Origin: GCA-003244245 sp050699575
Lineage (GTDB): Bacteria; Actinomycetota; Actinomycetes; Mycobacteriales; Pseudonocardiaceae
Direction: 5' to 3'
DNA: 64,000 bases
NCBI GenBank assembly: GCA_050699575.1
Contig: JBOHFG010000246.1
Coordinates: 3,154 to 67,153 of the forward strand
Made by a program: the position numbers and the translations under genes. A model generated the notes under the pieces. That model saw only the letters and a list, made by a program, of their open reading frames with translations. It was not told the DNA's origin and made no database searches. Positions within the stretch are counted from its first letter, which is position 1. Each line of letters starts with the position of its first letter. Shown here piece by piece: positions 8,230 to 17,094 of the stretch.

Positions 8230-9552
8230 GTGCTCGGCGCTTTCCGCTCAGCCCTTGCGACGCCGGATCTGCGTCGCAAGATTATGTTCACCCTTGGCAT
8301 GGTGGTGATCTACCGGGCAGGTGCCACGTTGCCGTCGCCCGGCGTCTCCTACGTCAATATCCAGAAGTGTCTGGATCAGGTCCAGCGCGGTGACAATCAA
8401 AACGTCTACTCGCTGATCAATCTGTTCAGCGGCGGAGCCTTGCTGAGGCTGTCGGTGTTCGCGTTGGGGATCATGCCCTACATCACGGCGAGCATCATCA
8501 TTCAGCTGCTCACCGTGGTGATCCCCCGCTTCGAAGTCTTGAAGAAGGAGGGGCAGTCCGGTCAGAACAAGCTCACGCAGTACACCCGCTATCTGACGAT
8601 CGCGTTGGCGATCCTGCAATCCACTGGCATCGTGGCGCTCGCGGTGCGTGGTCAGCTGTTCTCTGGTTGTCAGGAGCCGCCAATTCCGGTGCAGTACCAG
8701 TCGATATTCGACCTGGTGGTCATCGTCGTAGTGATGACCGCGGGTACCGGAGTGATCATGTGGCTGGGTGAGCTGATCACCGAGCGCGGCGTTGGCAACG
8801 GTATGTCGTTGTTGATTTTCACCTCGATCGCCGCTCGCATCCCCGCTGAGGGCAAAAACATCCTGGATTCGAAGGGCCCGCTGGTCTTCGTCCTGGTGTG
8901 TCTGTTCGGTCTGGCCATCATCGCCAGTGTGGTGTTCGTCGAGCAGGGTCAGCGGCGAATCCCGGTACAGTACGCCAAACGGATGATCGGTCGCCGGATG
9001 TACGGTGGCACCTCCACGTATCTGCCGCTCAAGGTCAACCAAGCCGGCGTCATACCGGTTATCTTTGCGTCGTCGTTGCTTTACCTGCCCGACCTCATCG
9101 CCCGGCTGACCAGCTCATCGGCCGGACGGCCGGGCTGGTTCCAGACCTTTATCAGCCGCTACCTGGTCGACCAGGCCAGCTGGGTCCACATCTCGCTGTA
9201 CTTCATAATGATTATTTTCTTCACCTACTTCTACGTGGCGATCACGTTCAACCCTGAAGAGCGTGCCGAGGAGATGAAGAAATTCGGTGGGTTCATCCCT
9301 GGTATCCGCCCTGGGCGCCCGACCGCCGAGTACCTGAGCTTCGTACTCAGCCGGATCACCTTGCCCGGCTCGCTCTACCTGGGCATTGTTGCCGTACTGC
9401 CCAACCTGTTCCTCGACCTGACGAGTGGTAACGGACAGAACTTCCCCTTCGGTGGCACCGCAGTGTTGATTATGGTGGGTGTCGGGCTGGACACGGTGAA
9501 GCAGCTCGAAAGCCAGCTGATGCAGCGTAACTACGAAGGGTTCCTACGCTAG
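8230..9552 (+). CDS. secY: Protein translocase channel subunit SecY
   Basis: SecY forms the membrane channel for Sec-dependent export. I start at the GTG at 8230, preceded by AGGAGG, which gives a 440-residue protein opening MLGAFRSALATPDLRRKI; the upstream in-frame extension is basic and unlike SecY. Ten hydrophobic segments can be followed, with the conserved GIMPYITASIIIQLL near residue 80 and the cytosolic loop QGQRRIPVQYAKR near residue 240. Its TAG overlaps the GTG of adk. Confidence 0.97.
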   Translation: MLGAFRSALATPDLRRKIMFTLGMVVIYRAGATLPSPGVSYVNIQKCLDQVQRGDNQNVYSLINLFSGGALLRLSVFALGIMPYITASIIIQLLTVVIPRFEVLKKEGQSGQNKLTQYTRYLTIALAILQSTGIVALAVRGQLFSGCQEPPIPVQYQSIFDLVVIVVVMTAGTGVIMWLGELITERGVGNGMSLLIFTSIAARIPAEGKNILDSKGPLVFVLVCLFGLAIIASVVFVEQGQRRIPVQYAKRMIGRRMYGGTSTYLPLKVNQAGVIPVIFASSLLYLPDLIARLTSSSAGRPGWFQTFISRYLVDQASWVHISLYFIMIIFFTYFYVAITFNPEERAEEMKKFGGFIPGIRPGRPTAEYLSFVLSRITLPGSLYLGIVAVLPNLFLDLTSGNGQNFPFGGTAVLIMVGVGLDTVKQLESQLMQRNYEGFLR

Positions 9553-10103
9553 TGCGAATCCTCATTGTGGGTCCGCCGGGAGCGGGTAAGGGCACTCAGG
9601 CTACCGTGCTGAGCATCGAGCTCGGGGTTGAGCACATCTCGACCGGAGAGCTGTTCCGGGCGCATGTCCACCGCCAGAGTGAGCTGGGCCGGCAGGTCAA
9701 GCGATACCTGGATGCTGGTGCCCTGGTACCTGATGAGGTCACCAACGCCATGGTCGCGCAACGACTCACTGACGGCGTCTGCCGGGCCGGGTTCCTGCTG
9801 GACGGATTCCCCCGCACGGTTGGCCAAGCCCAAGTGTTGGAGAGTTTGCTGCGTGATCGGGACTGTGAGATCGACACGGTGCTGGAATTCGACGTGCCCG
9901 AGGATGAGGTGATCGGACGCCTGCTGGCCCGAGGGCGCGGCGACGACACCGAGGACGTGATCCGGCACCGCCAGCAGCTCTACCGTGAGCAGACCGCTCC
10001 GTTGCTCGACTTCTACGCTGATCGCCTGGTTACTGTGCCGGCGGTCGGTTCGGTGCCGGACGTGACGGCTCGGGCGCTGGACGCGTTGCGAACGCGGGCG
10101 TGA
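9552..10103 (+). CDS. adk: Adenylate kinase
   Basis: Adenylate kinase interconverts ATP, ADP and AMP. The 183-residue protein has the P-loop GPPGAGKGTQ at residues 7-16, the AMP-binding STGELFR segment and GFLLDGFPRT. The LID is short (RGRGDDTEDVIRHR), the form seen in mycobacteria rather than the longer enteric type. The GTG start overlaps the secY stop. Confidence 0.97.
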   Translation: MRILIVGPPGAGKGTQATVLSIELGVEHISTGELFRAHVHRQSELGRQVKRYLDAGALVPDEVTNAMVAQRLTDGVCRAGFLLDGFPRTVGQAQVLESLLRDRDCEIDTVLEFDVPEDEVIGRLLARGRGDDTEDVIRHRQQLYREQTAPLLDFYADRLVTVPAVGSVPDVTARALDALRTRA

Positions 10104-10113
10104 TGAGCGCTCG

Positions 10114-10980
10114 ATGATCGGGGGCGGGGTGCGGGCCGTGGTGCGACGGTTGCGGGGTAGAACCAGAATCGAGCTCAAGTCTCCTGGTGAGATCGAGTCG
10201 ATGCGGGCTGCCGGTGCGGTGGTGGCCCGGACATTGCGGTTACTCGAGGGTCACGCCAGGCCTGGGGTGAGCACCGGTGAGCTCGACGAGCTGGCTGAGC
10301 AGTCGATCCGGGACGCCGGGGCGGTGCCGTCCTTCAAGGGCTACCACGGGTTCCCCGCGTCGATCTGTAGCTCGGTGAACGAGCAGGTGGTGCACGGGAT
10401 CCCGAGCCGTGAGCAGCTGCTCACCGTCGGCGATCTGCTGTCCATTGACTGCGGTGCGATCCTCGACGGCTGGCACGGCGACGCCGCGGTGACGGTACAC
10501 ATCGGGACCGCGACCGAGGCCGATACCCGGTTGTCCGAGGCCTGCCGCGCCGCGCTGGCGGCCGGCATCGCCGCGGTGCGACCCGGTGGCAGGCTGTCCG
10601 ACATCTCCCACGCCGTGGAGTCTGCGGCCCTGGTCGCTGCAGCCGCGAACGGAACGTCCTATGGGATCGTGGCCGACTACGGCGGCCATGGCATCGGCAC
10701 CGCCATGCACATGGACCCGTTCCTCCCCAACGTGGGCCGCCCCGGCCGTGGTCCCCGGCTGGTGACCGGCATGGCGCTGGCGATCGAGCCAATGCTTACC
10801 GCGGGCAGCGACAAGACCAAGGAACTCGACGACGGCTGGACCGTGGTGACTGTGGACGGGTCCCGCGCCGCGCATTGGGAGCATTCGATCGCTATTACCG
10901 ACGACGGCCCGCTCATCCTCACGGTTGACTGGTCCGACCGTATCTGCGGTGACCGGTCCGACGGTAGTGGTGATGACTAG
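10114..10980 (+). CDS. map: Methionine aminopeptidase, type I
   Basis: Removes the N-terminal methionine of new proteins. This 288-residue protein has the two-metal pita-bread fold: metal ligands can be placed at SIDCGAILDGWHGDAAV, GGHGIGTAMH and ALAIEPML, and the substrate histidine in GYHGFPASIC. A short basic N terminus (VRAVVRRLRGRTRIELK) precedes the core. It follows adk after 10 bases and is the last housekeeping gene before the biosynthetic island. Confidence 0.96.
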   Translation: MIGGGVRAVVRRLRGRTRIELKSPGEIESMRAAGAVVARTLRLLEGHARPGVSTGELDELAEQSIRDAGAVPSFKGYHGFPASICSSVNEQVVHGIPSREQLLTVGDLLSIDCGAILDGWHGDAAVTVHIGTATEADTRLSEACRAALAAGIAAVRPGGRLSDISHAVESAALVAAAANGTSYGIVADYGGHGIGTAMHMDPFLPNVGRPGRGPRLVTGMALAIEPMLTAGSDKTKELDDGWTVVTVDGSRAAHWEHSIAITDDGPLILTVDWSDRICGDRSDGSGDD

Positions 10981-10991
10981 TAGGAGGTCGC

Positions 10992-11507
10992 GTGCAACGC
11001 GTTCTCGTTGCCGGCATCTCCGGTGCAGGAAAGACAACGATCGCAATCAAAATTGAGAAGCGGCTTGGTTTGCCGAGGTACGAGCTCGACGCGCTGTGTC
11101 ACGGCCCCGAATGGGTCAAGCGACCAGAATTCGAAGAAGATGTTGGACGTTTTGTTGTTGAGTCGCGATGGGTGTGCGAGGATCAGTATCACAATTATAT
11201 CGGAGACTTGCTGTGGGGATACGCCGACACGGTCGTGTGGCTTGACTTGCCGCGCCGTACCGTGATATGGCGCGTTCTACGTCGTTCGCTTTGGCGTGTA
11301 ACCACCCGACAAAGATTGTGGAACGATAACCGGGAAACGTGGCGTGCGATGTTTTTTAGTCCGACGCATCCGGCCCGCTGGGCGTGGACTCAGCATCACA
11401 GACGGCGCCAGGAGACGGTCGATCGTATCGCTCGACACCCACAGGTGACCGTCGTGTGTCTGACCAGCGCGCTAGAAGCCAAGCGTTGGGTCAGTACGCT
11501 CATGTAG
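10992..11507 (+). CDS. Small P-loop kinase of the adenylate-kinase-like type
   Basis: This 171-residue protein starts with GTG behind a TAGGAGG element and has a P-loop GISGAGKTT at residues 8-16 and a basic arginine-rich lid region (RRTVIWRVLRRSLWR) near residue 90. It resembles the small nucleotide-kinase-like proteins annotated as topology modulation or FlaR-like; the substrate is unknown. It lies 11 bases behind map and is convergent with the enolpyruvyl-transferase gene, overlapping it by 36 bases at the 3' ends. Polyoxin-type pathways are reported to use a cryptic nucleoside phosphorylation, so this gene could supply that step; that link is inference from position only. Confidence 0.7.
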   Translation: MQRVLVAGISGAGKTTIAIKIEKRLGLPRYELDALCHGPEWVKRPEFEEDVGRFVVESRWVCEDQYHNYIGDLLWGYADTVVWLDLPRRTVIWRVLRRSLWRVTTRQRLWNDNRETWRAMFFSPTHPARWAWTQHHRRRQETVDRIARHPQVTVVCLTSALEAKRWVSTLM

Positions 11508-12872
11508 TATTTCGCGCACGTCTGCGCCCAATGCGTGCAAGTCAGATCTCAAGTCATGATAACCTCGCAATAGGTGGTGCGCGCCGGTAATCGTTGTGGT
11601 TCCAGGCACCATCAGCGCAGCTAGCGTTAAGGCTGCAGCCGCGCGCAGGTCGGGAGCATGCACAGTCCGTCCGCCGATGTTCGGTCGGCACATCCCATTG
11701 ACGGCAAGGACGTTACCGGCGATTGTCATCTTTGCACCCATTTTATTGAGTCCGCATACGTGCCCGAAACGTTCGGTCCATACTGTCTCAATGAAGGTGC
11801 TGGTTCCTGCAGCCTCAGTCGTCAACAAGCTCAGCAAAGGCTGGTTGTCACTGTAGATCCCATGAGATGAGACGATTTCATGTACTGCACGAAGCTTATC
11901 GTTCCGCTCCACCCATAAGACCGTTCCCTGTCGGTCCGATCGGAGAGCTACGCCCATTCGCTCTAGCAGTCGCACCTCGGGTTCAAGCCCTACGAGTGCG
12001 CGCCTAGCTGTGACACCGGTCAGGAGAAGTGGCGACCAGGTCAGAGTAGCGAGGCAGGCCCACGTAATGATTTCGATTAAATCGGTGACGAGTATGTGGC
12101 GAACCGGCGTCGTGAGTACTTCCGGGCCTCGACCGACTACGGCTAGTTCATGCGGAGTCACGTACTGGATGTCGGCTCCCATCGCCGCTAGCAGGTCGAC
12201 CAGCTCCGTTACGTCCGGCTTCGGATATGGATGCAATAACCGGGTGTCGCCCTGAGCAACCGCAGCGCAGAGAATGGCCATTTTCGTAGCGCCCGAGTAG
12301 AGAGGCCCAGTGCGCAGGCGCCGTTCGCTAGTGAAGTCACGCAGATCTATGTGGCAGCTATGTAGTTTATGGGCCTTCGCATTGATCGCCCCGTCGAAAT
12401 TTCGCCAGGCCTTCACGCCGAATCGGTGTAATATATCCAGGTACTGCTGAACCGGTCTGGCTCCGTCGGTGGCAGGAGAAGAGGTCGACGTTGCGGCGCT
12501 CACCGACGAACCGCCGATCCGACAGCCACCGGTTTGTGGCACCACGGCCCGACCGAAGCGACTCAGTAGGCCAGGAAGTAGGTAGATGGACCCATGAATG
12601 CTACCGGCTTTCTTGGGGTCGAGTGCTTCGAAGTGCAGATTCTCAAAATCCAGAGTCAAGGTACCCCGATCGAGCACCACACTTCCCCCTAGGCTCCGCA
12701 GCAGCACACCTAAAACTCGGCTCTCCAACAGATCCGGGCAGTTAACTAACTGAACGCGTGCACGGCCGACCAACGCCGCCGCGCAGAGCGTGACTAGTGC
12801 ATGCTTAAATCCGGCAGGTCGTAGCTCCCCGGCAAGTGGTCGACCACCTTCGACAATCAGTTGCATCGACAT
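11472..12872 (-). CDS. MurA/EPSP-synthase family enolpyruvyl transferase (NikO/PolA-like role proposed)
   Basis: Enzymes of this fold transfer enolpyruvate from PEP. The protein (466 residues from the ATG at 12872; ATGs at 12890 and 12866 are alternatives) keeps the MurA active-site cysteine in PQTGGCRIG (Cys117), the DLRAAAALTLAALM segment and the GYHDLRSDLHALGADV tail. The MurA KNAALP motif is replaced by FKHALV, so the substrate probably is not UDP-GlcNAc. Directly after GGCRIG is a Ser/Thr/Ala-rich insert of about 17 residues that MurA lacks. It is the last gene of a biosynthetic operon. In nikkomycin and polyoxin pathways a homologue adds enolpyruvate to UMP, and the neighbouring enzyme classes suggest the same here. 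Codon use looks less G+C-rich than in its neighbours. Confidence 0.8.
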   Translation of the reverse strand: MSMQLIVEGGRPLAGELRPAGFKHALVTLCAAALVGRARVQLVNCPDLLESRVLGVLLRSLGGSVVLDRGTLTLDFENLHFEALDPKKAGSIHGSIYLLPGLLSRFGRAVVPQTGGCRIGGSSVSAATSTSSPATDGARPVQQYLDILHRFGVKAWRNFDGAINAKAHKLHSCHIDLRDFTSERRLRTGPLYSGATKMAILCAAVAQGDTRLLHPYPKPDVTELVDLLAAMGADIQYVTPHELAVVGRGPEVLTTPVRHILVTDLIEIITWACLATLTWSPLLLTGVTARRALVGLEPEVRLLERMGVALRSDRQGTVLWVERNDKLRAVHEIVSSHGIYSDNQPLLSLLTTEAAGTSTFIETVWTERFGHVCGLNKMGAKMTIAGNVLAVNGMCRPNIGGRTVHAPDLRAAAALTLAALMVPGTTTITGAHHLLRGYHDLRSDLHALGADVREILHERTDPTLGF

Positions 12873-12955
12873 TAGAGTCTCTCTCGACATGGTTGCATCA
12901 CCGGAATCGGCCGGCTGGTGTACGAATTCCACGTTGTCTCTGCGCCGGATCGGCG

Positions 12956-15037
12956 TCACGTCAGATACGGCACGCGCCGACGGTGGATGCTGAAAGACTG
13001 GGCCTGCACCCGGGCCAGCCGAACGGTGTGTAGATCGGGCGAGAGCTTTTCGGGAGCTGTTATCTGTATTCTTTCTGGCAGTCCTTTGGTGAGATTCAGC
13101 TCGAAGATTTGGACCCCTCTGGCCTTGTCGCGTAGGCTCGCGCACGTCCAGCTGAGGTGCCCGGAGCTGAGGTCGTGGTTGGATGTCAGGTCGATTTCAA
13201 GTGCAGTGTGCCGTTCCCATCGCCGTGGCAGCGAGACCTGCATCCCAGCCGGCCTGCCCCAGTAGGAGTCTCGAAGCCCGCAGGTCGGGCACGTGCTCCA
13301 GCTCAATGGGACAACCTTGCCAATAGCGCTTTCTCCGCGGTACTCGGTTACCAGGTTGTCGCACCGGTCACAGGCGTCGCGGGTGGCGCTGGTGAACCGT
13401 TCAGCCAGGGCTGGGATTACCTCTTCCAACCCCTGCTCAAGGCTCTCTGCGATAGCGGTGGCCAACAGGGAACTCCACACCGCACTGATCTGGTCCATGA
13501 CCATTTGTGCTTCTTCAGTTTTCGGTCCAGCTACTCGGGAGGTTACCGCGAGCTTGAGTCGTTGTCTGGCCCGGCCGCATGCCGCCCGAAGGTAGCCGTT
13601 GGCAACCCGGAGCTGCTCCCATGTGCCGGGTGGTAGTTCCCCGTCTCCTAACCGGTCTGCGACCACGTCCAGCAGCAGGTCGAGACAGAGCGCGTGACGG
13701 AGCGTCAGCTCAACAGCCGACACCTGTGCGGCCAGGTCAGCGGTAGCGAACCGGGGATTACCGTTCCGGTCCTCGCGGATTTCCGTCTCCGGATCGGAGC
13801 CAGCCACCACCAGCGACGCCGACGTCGCGAACACGATCCGGCTGTCTTCTCCCGCCCTGGTGTACACCGAGGCGGGACAGACGTTGACACAACGTTTTAT
13901 CTTGCCGGCAAAGGCTGGGCCGCTGGGCGTCTCCCCGACCAGTGCATCACCCACAAGGAGCCAGGGATGGGTGCCAGGCTCCGCTGGAATCCCGGTAGCC
14001 CCGTCGGAATACGCCTCGTTGAGGACCTCAGCGAGCGCCTTCGGGCTGATCCCGGCCGAGGCGGTGAAGGCTGCCGTGACCTGCTCTGGTCCGGTGGGTA
14101 CCGAGCGGTCATTGCACACGATTTGGGCAGTGTATCCCTCGACCAGGGACAGGATGGCACTGTTGTCTGAAGGGTACTCCTCTCCCGCGACGGAGAATCC
14201 GTTGCAGGACAGGAAAATAAGTTCAGCTGTGCGCAGCATATGGAACGAATAGACATTGCCATCCGCGCCGCCGCTGCGTTTGCAGCGTCGGCTCGTTGGC
14301 GCACAGCCGTCGGTGACCTCCCGGCCCCCAATTCTCTCCGCACCCTCATCCACCCCGCATAGCACGGCGCTGCGGAGGTTGGCATGACTGCCTTCACCGT
14401 GCACGTGCAGCAGCAGGCCGCGCCAATCACCGGCCAGCACCCGCTGGACGGCATCCGAACCGAAGCCCGTCCGCTCCGCCGGGCCCATGCTCGCCATGAA
14501 GGCAGCAGCGTCACCCAGTTCGTCTAGTGTAGCCCTGGCTCGCAGTCCCTTGGGCAGACCGGCATGTAGCAGCAGCTGTTTGGCGAGCATAAAGCCAACC
14601 GCCGCCTGGTCCCGCCCGGTAATTACGGCGGGCAGGATCCCCGTTCGCCGGACGAAAGCGCGCAGCTCCCGCACGGTGAGTAACATGGGGGATGCCACTA
14701 CGGTGACGGCGGGAGTGCTGTGCCCCAGCTCGGCTGCGAGGGCGCTGAGCGAGTCAGCTTTGACGACCGGCCGTCCTCCGGTGAGTAACGCATATTGCTT
14801 TACCTCTGCGCAGGCACCACCGATCATGGCGATCGGATGACTGGCAGCTGTCCGGGCGTCAACGGTCGGGAGAACTACCGCGTCGTTATGCGGCAGGTAC
14901 CAGGACAGAACCCGTTCCCAGCGTTGCCGCCGAGACGCTTCCGCGGGAGGCTGCAAAGTGAACACCGCCTGGCTGTCCGGCTCCGCGACGGCTTCCGTAC
15001 TGTTGGCTAAGCGGATGAGCAGCGGCCGGCCAGTCAT
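12956..15037 (-). CDS. CHAT-domain (caspase-fold) protein with zinc-knuckle-like cysteine pairs
   Basis: I start at the ATG at 15037, which has GGAGG five bases upstream, giving 693 residues. A CHAT-type peptidase domain can be read from about 110 to 367: LLLHVHGEGSH with the HG histidine at 213, LIFLSCNG with cysteine 278, and a closing HPWLLVGDALV, the usual end of CHAT domains. The second half has two CxxC pairs (556/559 and 583/586) spaced like a zinc ribbon. CHAT domains are cysteine proteases of the caspase/separase clan. The gene lies in the peptide-nucleoside operon, so cleavage or transfer of the operon's small peptide is a reasonable proposal but is not shown. About 70 bases separate it from the enolpyruvyl-transferase gene. 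Confidence 0.75.
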   Translation of the reverse strand: MTGRPLLIRLANSTEAVAEPDSQAVFTLQPPAEASRRQRWERVLSWYLPHNDAVVLPTVDARTAASHPIAMIGGACAEVKQYALLTGGRPVVKADSLSALAAELGHSTPAVTVVASPMLLTVRELRAFVRRTGILPAVITGRDQAAVGFMLAKQLLLHAGLPKGLRARATLDELGDAAAFMASMGPAERTGFGSDAVQRVLAGDWRGLLLHVHGEGSHANLRSAVLCGVDEGAERIGGREVTDGCAPTSRRCKRSGGADGNVYSFHMLRTAELIFLSCNGFSVAGEEYPSDNSAILSLVEGYTAQIVCNDRSVPTGPEQVTAAFTASAGISPKALAEVLNEAYSDGATGIPAEPGTHPWLLVGDALVGETPSGPAFAGKIKRCVNVCPASVYTRAGEDSRIVFATSASLVVAGSDPETEIREDRNGNPRFATADLAAQVSAVELTLRHALCLDLLLDVVADRLGDGELPPGTWEQLRVANGYLRAACGRARQRLKLAVTSRVAGPKTEEAQMVMDQISAVWSSLLATAIAESLEQGLEEVIPALAERFTSATRDACDRCDNLVTEYRGESAIGKVVPLSWSTCPTCGLRDSYWGRPAGMQVSLPRRWERHTALEIDLTSNHDLSSGHLSWTCASLRDKARGVQIFELNLTKGLPERIQITAPEKLSPDLHTVRLARVQAQSFSIHRRRVPYLT

Positions 15038-15087
15038 TTTTACCTCCGGTAATATGGTGCGAAATGTCCACTGCGCGCGCTTTTCGG

Positions 15088-16422
15088 TCACTTCGTCAGG
15101 GGCGCGCGTAGTAGCAGCGGACCGGCAGTCAGCAGGCAGACAGCCGCGAGGCCCCCGCTAACCAGAAAAAGGGTCGTCCGAATGCTGGTAATGTCGGCCA
15201 CTATGCCGAACAGCAGTGAGCCTAGTGGCAGGCTGCTCATGATCAAAACTCGAGCTGATGCGTTGACCCGGCCTAGCATATCCCGTGGTGTGATCTTCTG
15301 GCGGAGCGTCACCAGGCTAATGTTTAGCAGCGGGCCACTGATACCAAACAGCGCCTGCGTCATTGCAAAGAACCAGGCTGCGCCGATCTTGGGAGCAAGG
15401 GAAAGGCTTAAGACGCCCGTCAGAGTGAGCAGAAAACCCACCGCGATTGTGCGGCTTTCGCCGATCGCTTTCGTCACAGCTGAGGTGGCAATGGCGCCCA
15501 GCAGTGCTCCGCCGCCGGCTACTCCGATGCAGACGCCGATGACCTGTGCGGACAGCCCGAGCTCCCGGCTGGCGAAAAGGATCTGCAGGGCTTCGGCGCC
15601 CGAGATGAAGACATTGGACAGCGCCGCCATGGTCACGACTACGCGCAACACCCGATGATGGACCACGAAGCGCAGCCCGTTCACGATGTCCCGCCTGATC
15701 GAGTTGGCGGCCGGAGTCGACCCGTGAACGGTCACCACGCCGGGAGCGTTGACCGTGCTCTGCGCCCGGGAATTCGTCCGGGCCACCGAACGGCTCCTGG
15801 TCGCGATTGGCAGGAGTAGTAGTGCTGCGACAAGGAACGAAACCGCGTCCACCCAGAGGGCGTTGGGCGCGGACACCGCCGCCACCAGGAAGCCCGCCAG
15901 GGTGGGACCAACCAGGTAGGAGACAGATCGGCTCAGCTCTAGCCGGCCATTCGCCTGCGCCAGGGCATCGTTGTCGACAAGTTCCGGCACAAAGGTCTGG
16001 CAGGCGATGTCGAAGAAGACGGAGAAGGTCCCCACTGCTGCTACGTCGGCCACGAGAGCCACCAGGCTGAGCTGATCCAGCGCGGCGAGCAGTGGAATTA
16101 TCATGATGAGCAGCGCACGACAGACATCGCCGACGAACATGATCCGCCACGGATTTCGTCGGTCCGCCCATACACCCGCTCCCAGTCCGAACAGCACAAT
16201 TGGCGCCCAGCCAGCTGCCGAGATCACGCCCATGCCTAAGCCAGAAACGTGCAGCGTCAGTACCGCTGTCAGCGGCACCGCCACCAGTGTCGCCTGGGTA
16301 CCGAGCAGAGAGAGGGTCTCGCCGGCCCACAGCCAGGCGAAGCCGCTCTTGCGTACGATGCTGTCGGGCTGTCCGCGGTCCGGGTACGGCCGGTCCTTGG
16401 TGGTGGCATCGCTGTCTGCCAT
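15088..16422 (-). CDS. MFS exporter (DHA3/EntS-like)
   Basis: A 444-residue major facilitator protein with about twelve hydrophobic segments, starting after a polar N terminus of about 28 residues. The MFS loop motif appears as GAGVWADRRNPWR between helices 2 and 3. It resembles the DHA3 exporters that often serve secondary-metabolite clusters. It lies 50 bases ahead of the CHAT gene and 37 bases behind an oxygenase gene in the same operon, so product export or self-protection is the likely job. Confidence 0.85.
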   Translation of the reverse strand: MADSDATTKDRPYPDRGQPDSIVRKSGFAWLWAGETLSLLGTQATLVAVPLTAVLTLHVSGLGMGVISAAGWAPIVLFGLGAGVWADRRNPWRIMFVGDVCRALLIMIIPLLAALDQLSLVALVADVAAVGTFSVFFDIACQTFVPELVDNDALAQANGRLELSRSVSYLVGPTLAGFLVAAVSAPNALWVDAVSFLVAALLLLPIATRSRSVARTNSRAQSTVNAPGVVTVHGSTPAANSIRRDIVNGLRFVVHHRVLRVVVTMAALSNVFISGAEALQILFASRELGLSAQVIGVCIGVAGGGALLGAIATSAVTKAIGESRTIAVGFLLTLTGVLSLSLAPKIGAAWFFAMTQALFGISGPLLNISLVTLRQKITPRDMLGRVNASARVLIMSSLPLGSLLFGIVADITSIRTTLFLVSGGLAAVCLLTAGPLLLRAPLTK

Positions 16423-16459
16423 GGCACGTCCGTTCGTTACGAAGCCCAGGTTGGGAGTA

Positions 16460-17080
16460 TCAATACCAGAAGGTGGCAGTGAGCGACCGCCGGGCTGGAA
16501 TATCTAGCAGCGGTGCTTCGACCGCGTGCCAGGAGGCATCGGAGCGCACAAGAACGGCGCTGCTACCGAGGACCGGAACATGAGCGGCGCGAACGTCCCG
16601 CTGGTCGGAGCTGCCGAGGATCAGCAACCGTCCACCGTCGTGCTCTTTCCAGCCTGGTGTCAGGTAGAAGATCTGGGTAACGATCTTGTCGACCTTGTCA
16701 ACGTGCGGAACTAGCCAGTCGCCGGACGCGTACTCCCATAAACTGGTAGTCAGCCTGGCGTCGTCCAGGTCAGTGCCGGTCAGAGTGCCTAGCAATGTCC
16801 GATAGCACTCGCTCGCCAGTGTTTCGATCAACTCCGGCAGAGCGGTGGCGCCGACTACCCGGCGAGTAGCCGCGTCGACCGGAGCGGTCCTGAAACGGTA
16901 CGACTTCTCTCCATCAAGGCGGCTGCACCGCTTGAGTAACTCAGCCGGGAACTCGGCGGCGATCTTCTCCGCCATCAGGAAAGGTAACGCGGCGGGTATG
17001 CAGGCGTATCGCCACGGCTCGGTCTGCCAATCAGCGCACCGGAGTGAATCGAGCAGAGGTTCTTCGGCCGTAGCGGTCAT
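16460..17080 (-). CDS. Fe(II)/2-oxoglutarate oxygenase 1
   Basis: This 206-residue protein has the metal facial triad HVD (His126, Asp128) in PHVDKVDKIVTQIFYL and His185 in SDASWHAVEAP, with Arg197/198 (ARRSLTATFW) placed to bind the 2-oxoglutarate carboxylate. This is the prolyl-hydroxylase-like double-stranded beta-helix fold. A second paralogue lies two genes upstream. Polyoxin and nikkomycin pathways use two such oxygenases to shorten octosyl acid towards the aminohexuronic acid. It is closely packed with its neighbours (14 and 37 bases). Confidence 0.85.
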   Translation of the reverse strand: MTATAEEPLLDSLRCADWQTEPWRYACIPAALPFLMAEKIAAEFPAELLKRCSRLDGEKSYRFRTAPVDAATRRVVGATALPELIETLASECYRTLLGTLTGTDLDDARLTTSLWEYASGDWLVPHVDKVDKIVTQIFYLTPGWKEHDGGRLLILGSSDQRDVRAAHVPVLGSSAVLVRSDASWHAVEAPLLDIPARRSLTATFWY

Positions 17081-17094
17081 CGGGTGGTCCTTAT

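Noticed and set aside
11472..12872. Housekeeping MurA
   Set aside because: The substrate motif KNAALP is altered, there is a large insert beside the active cysteine, and the gene is the last member of a biosynthetic operon; a separate true MurA is expected elsewhere.
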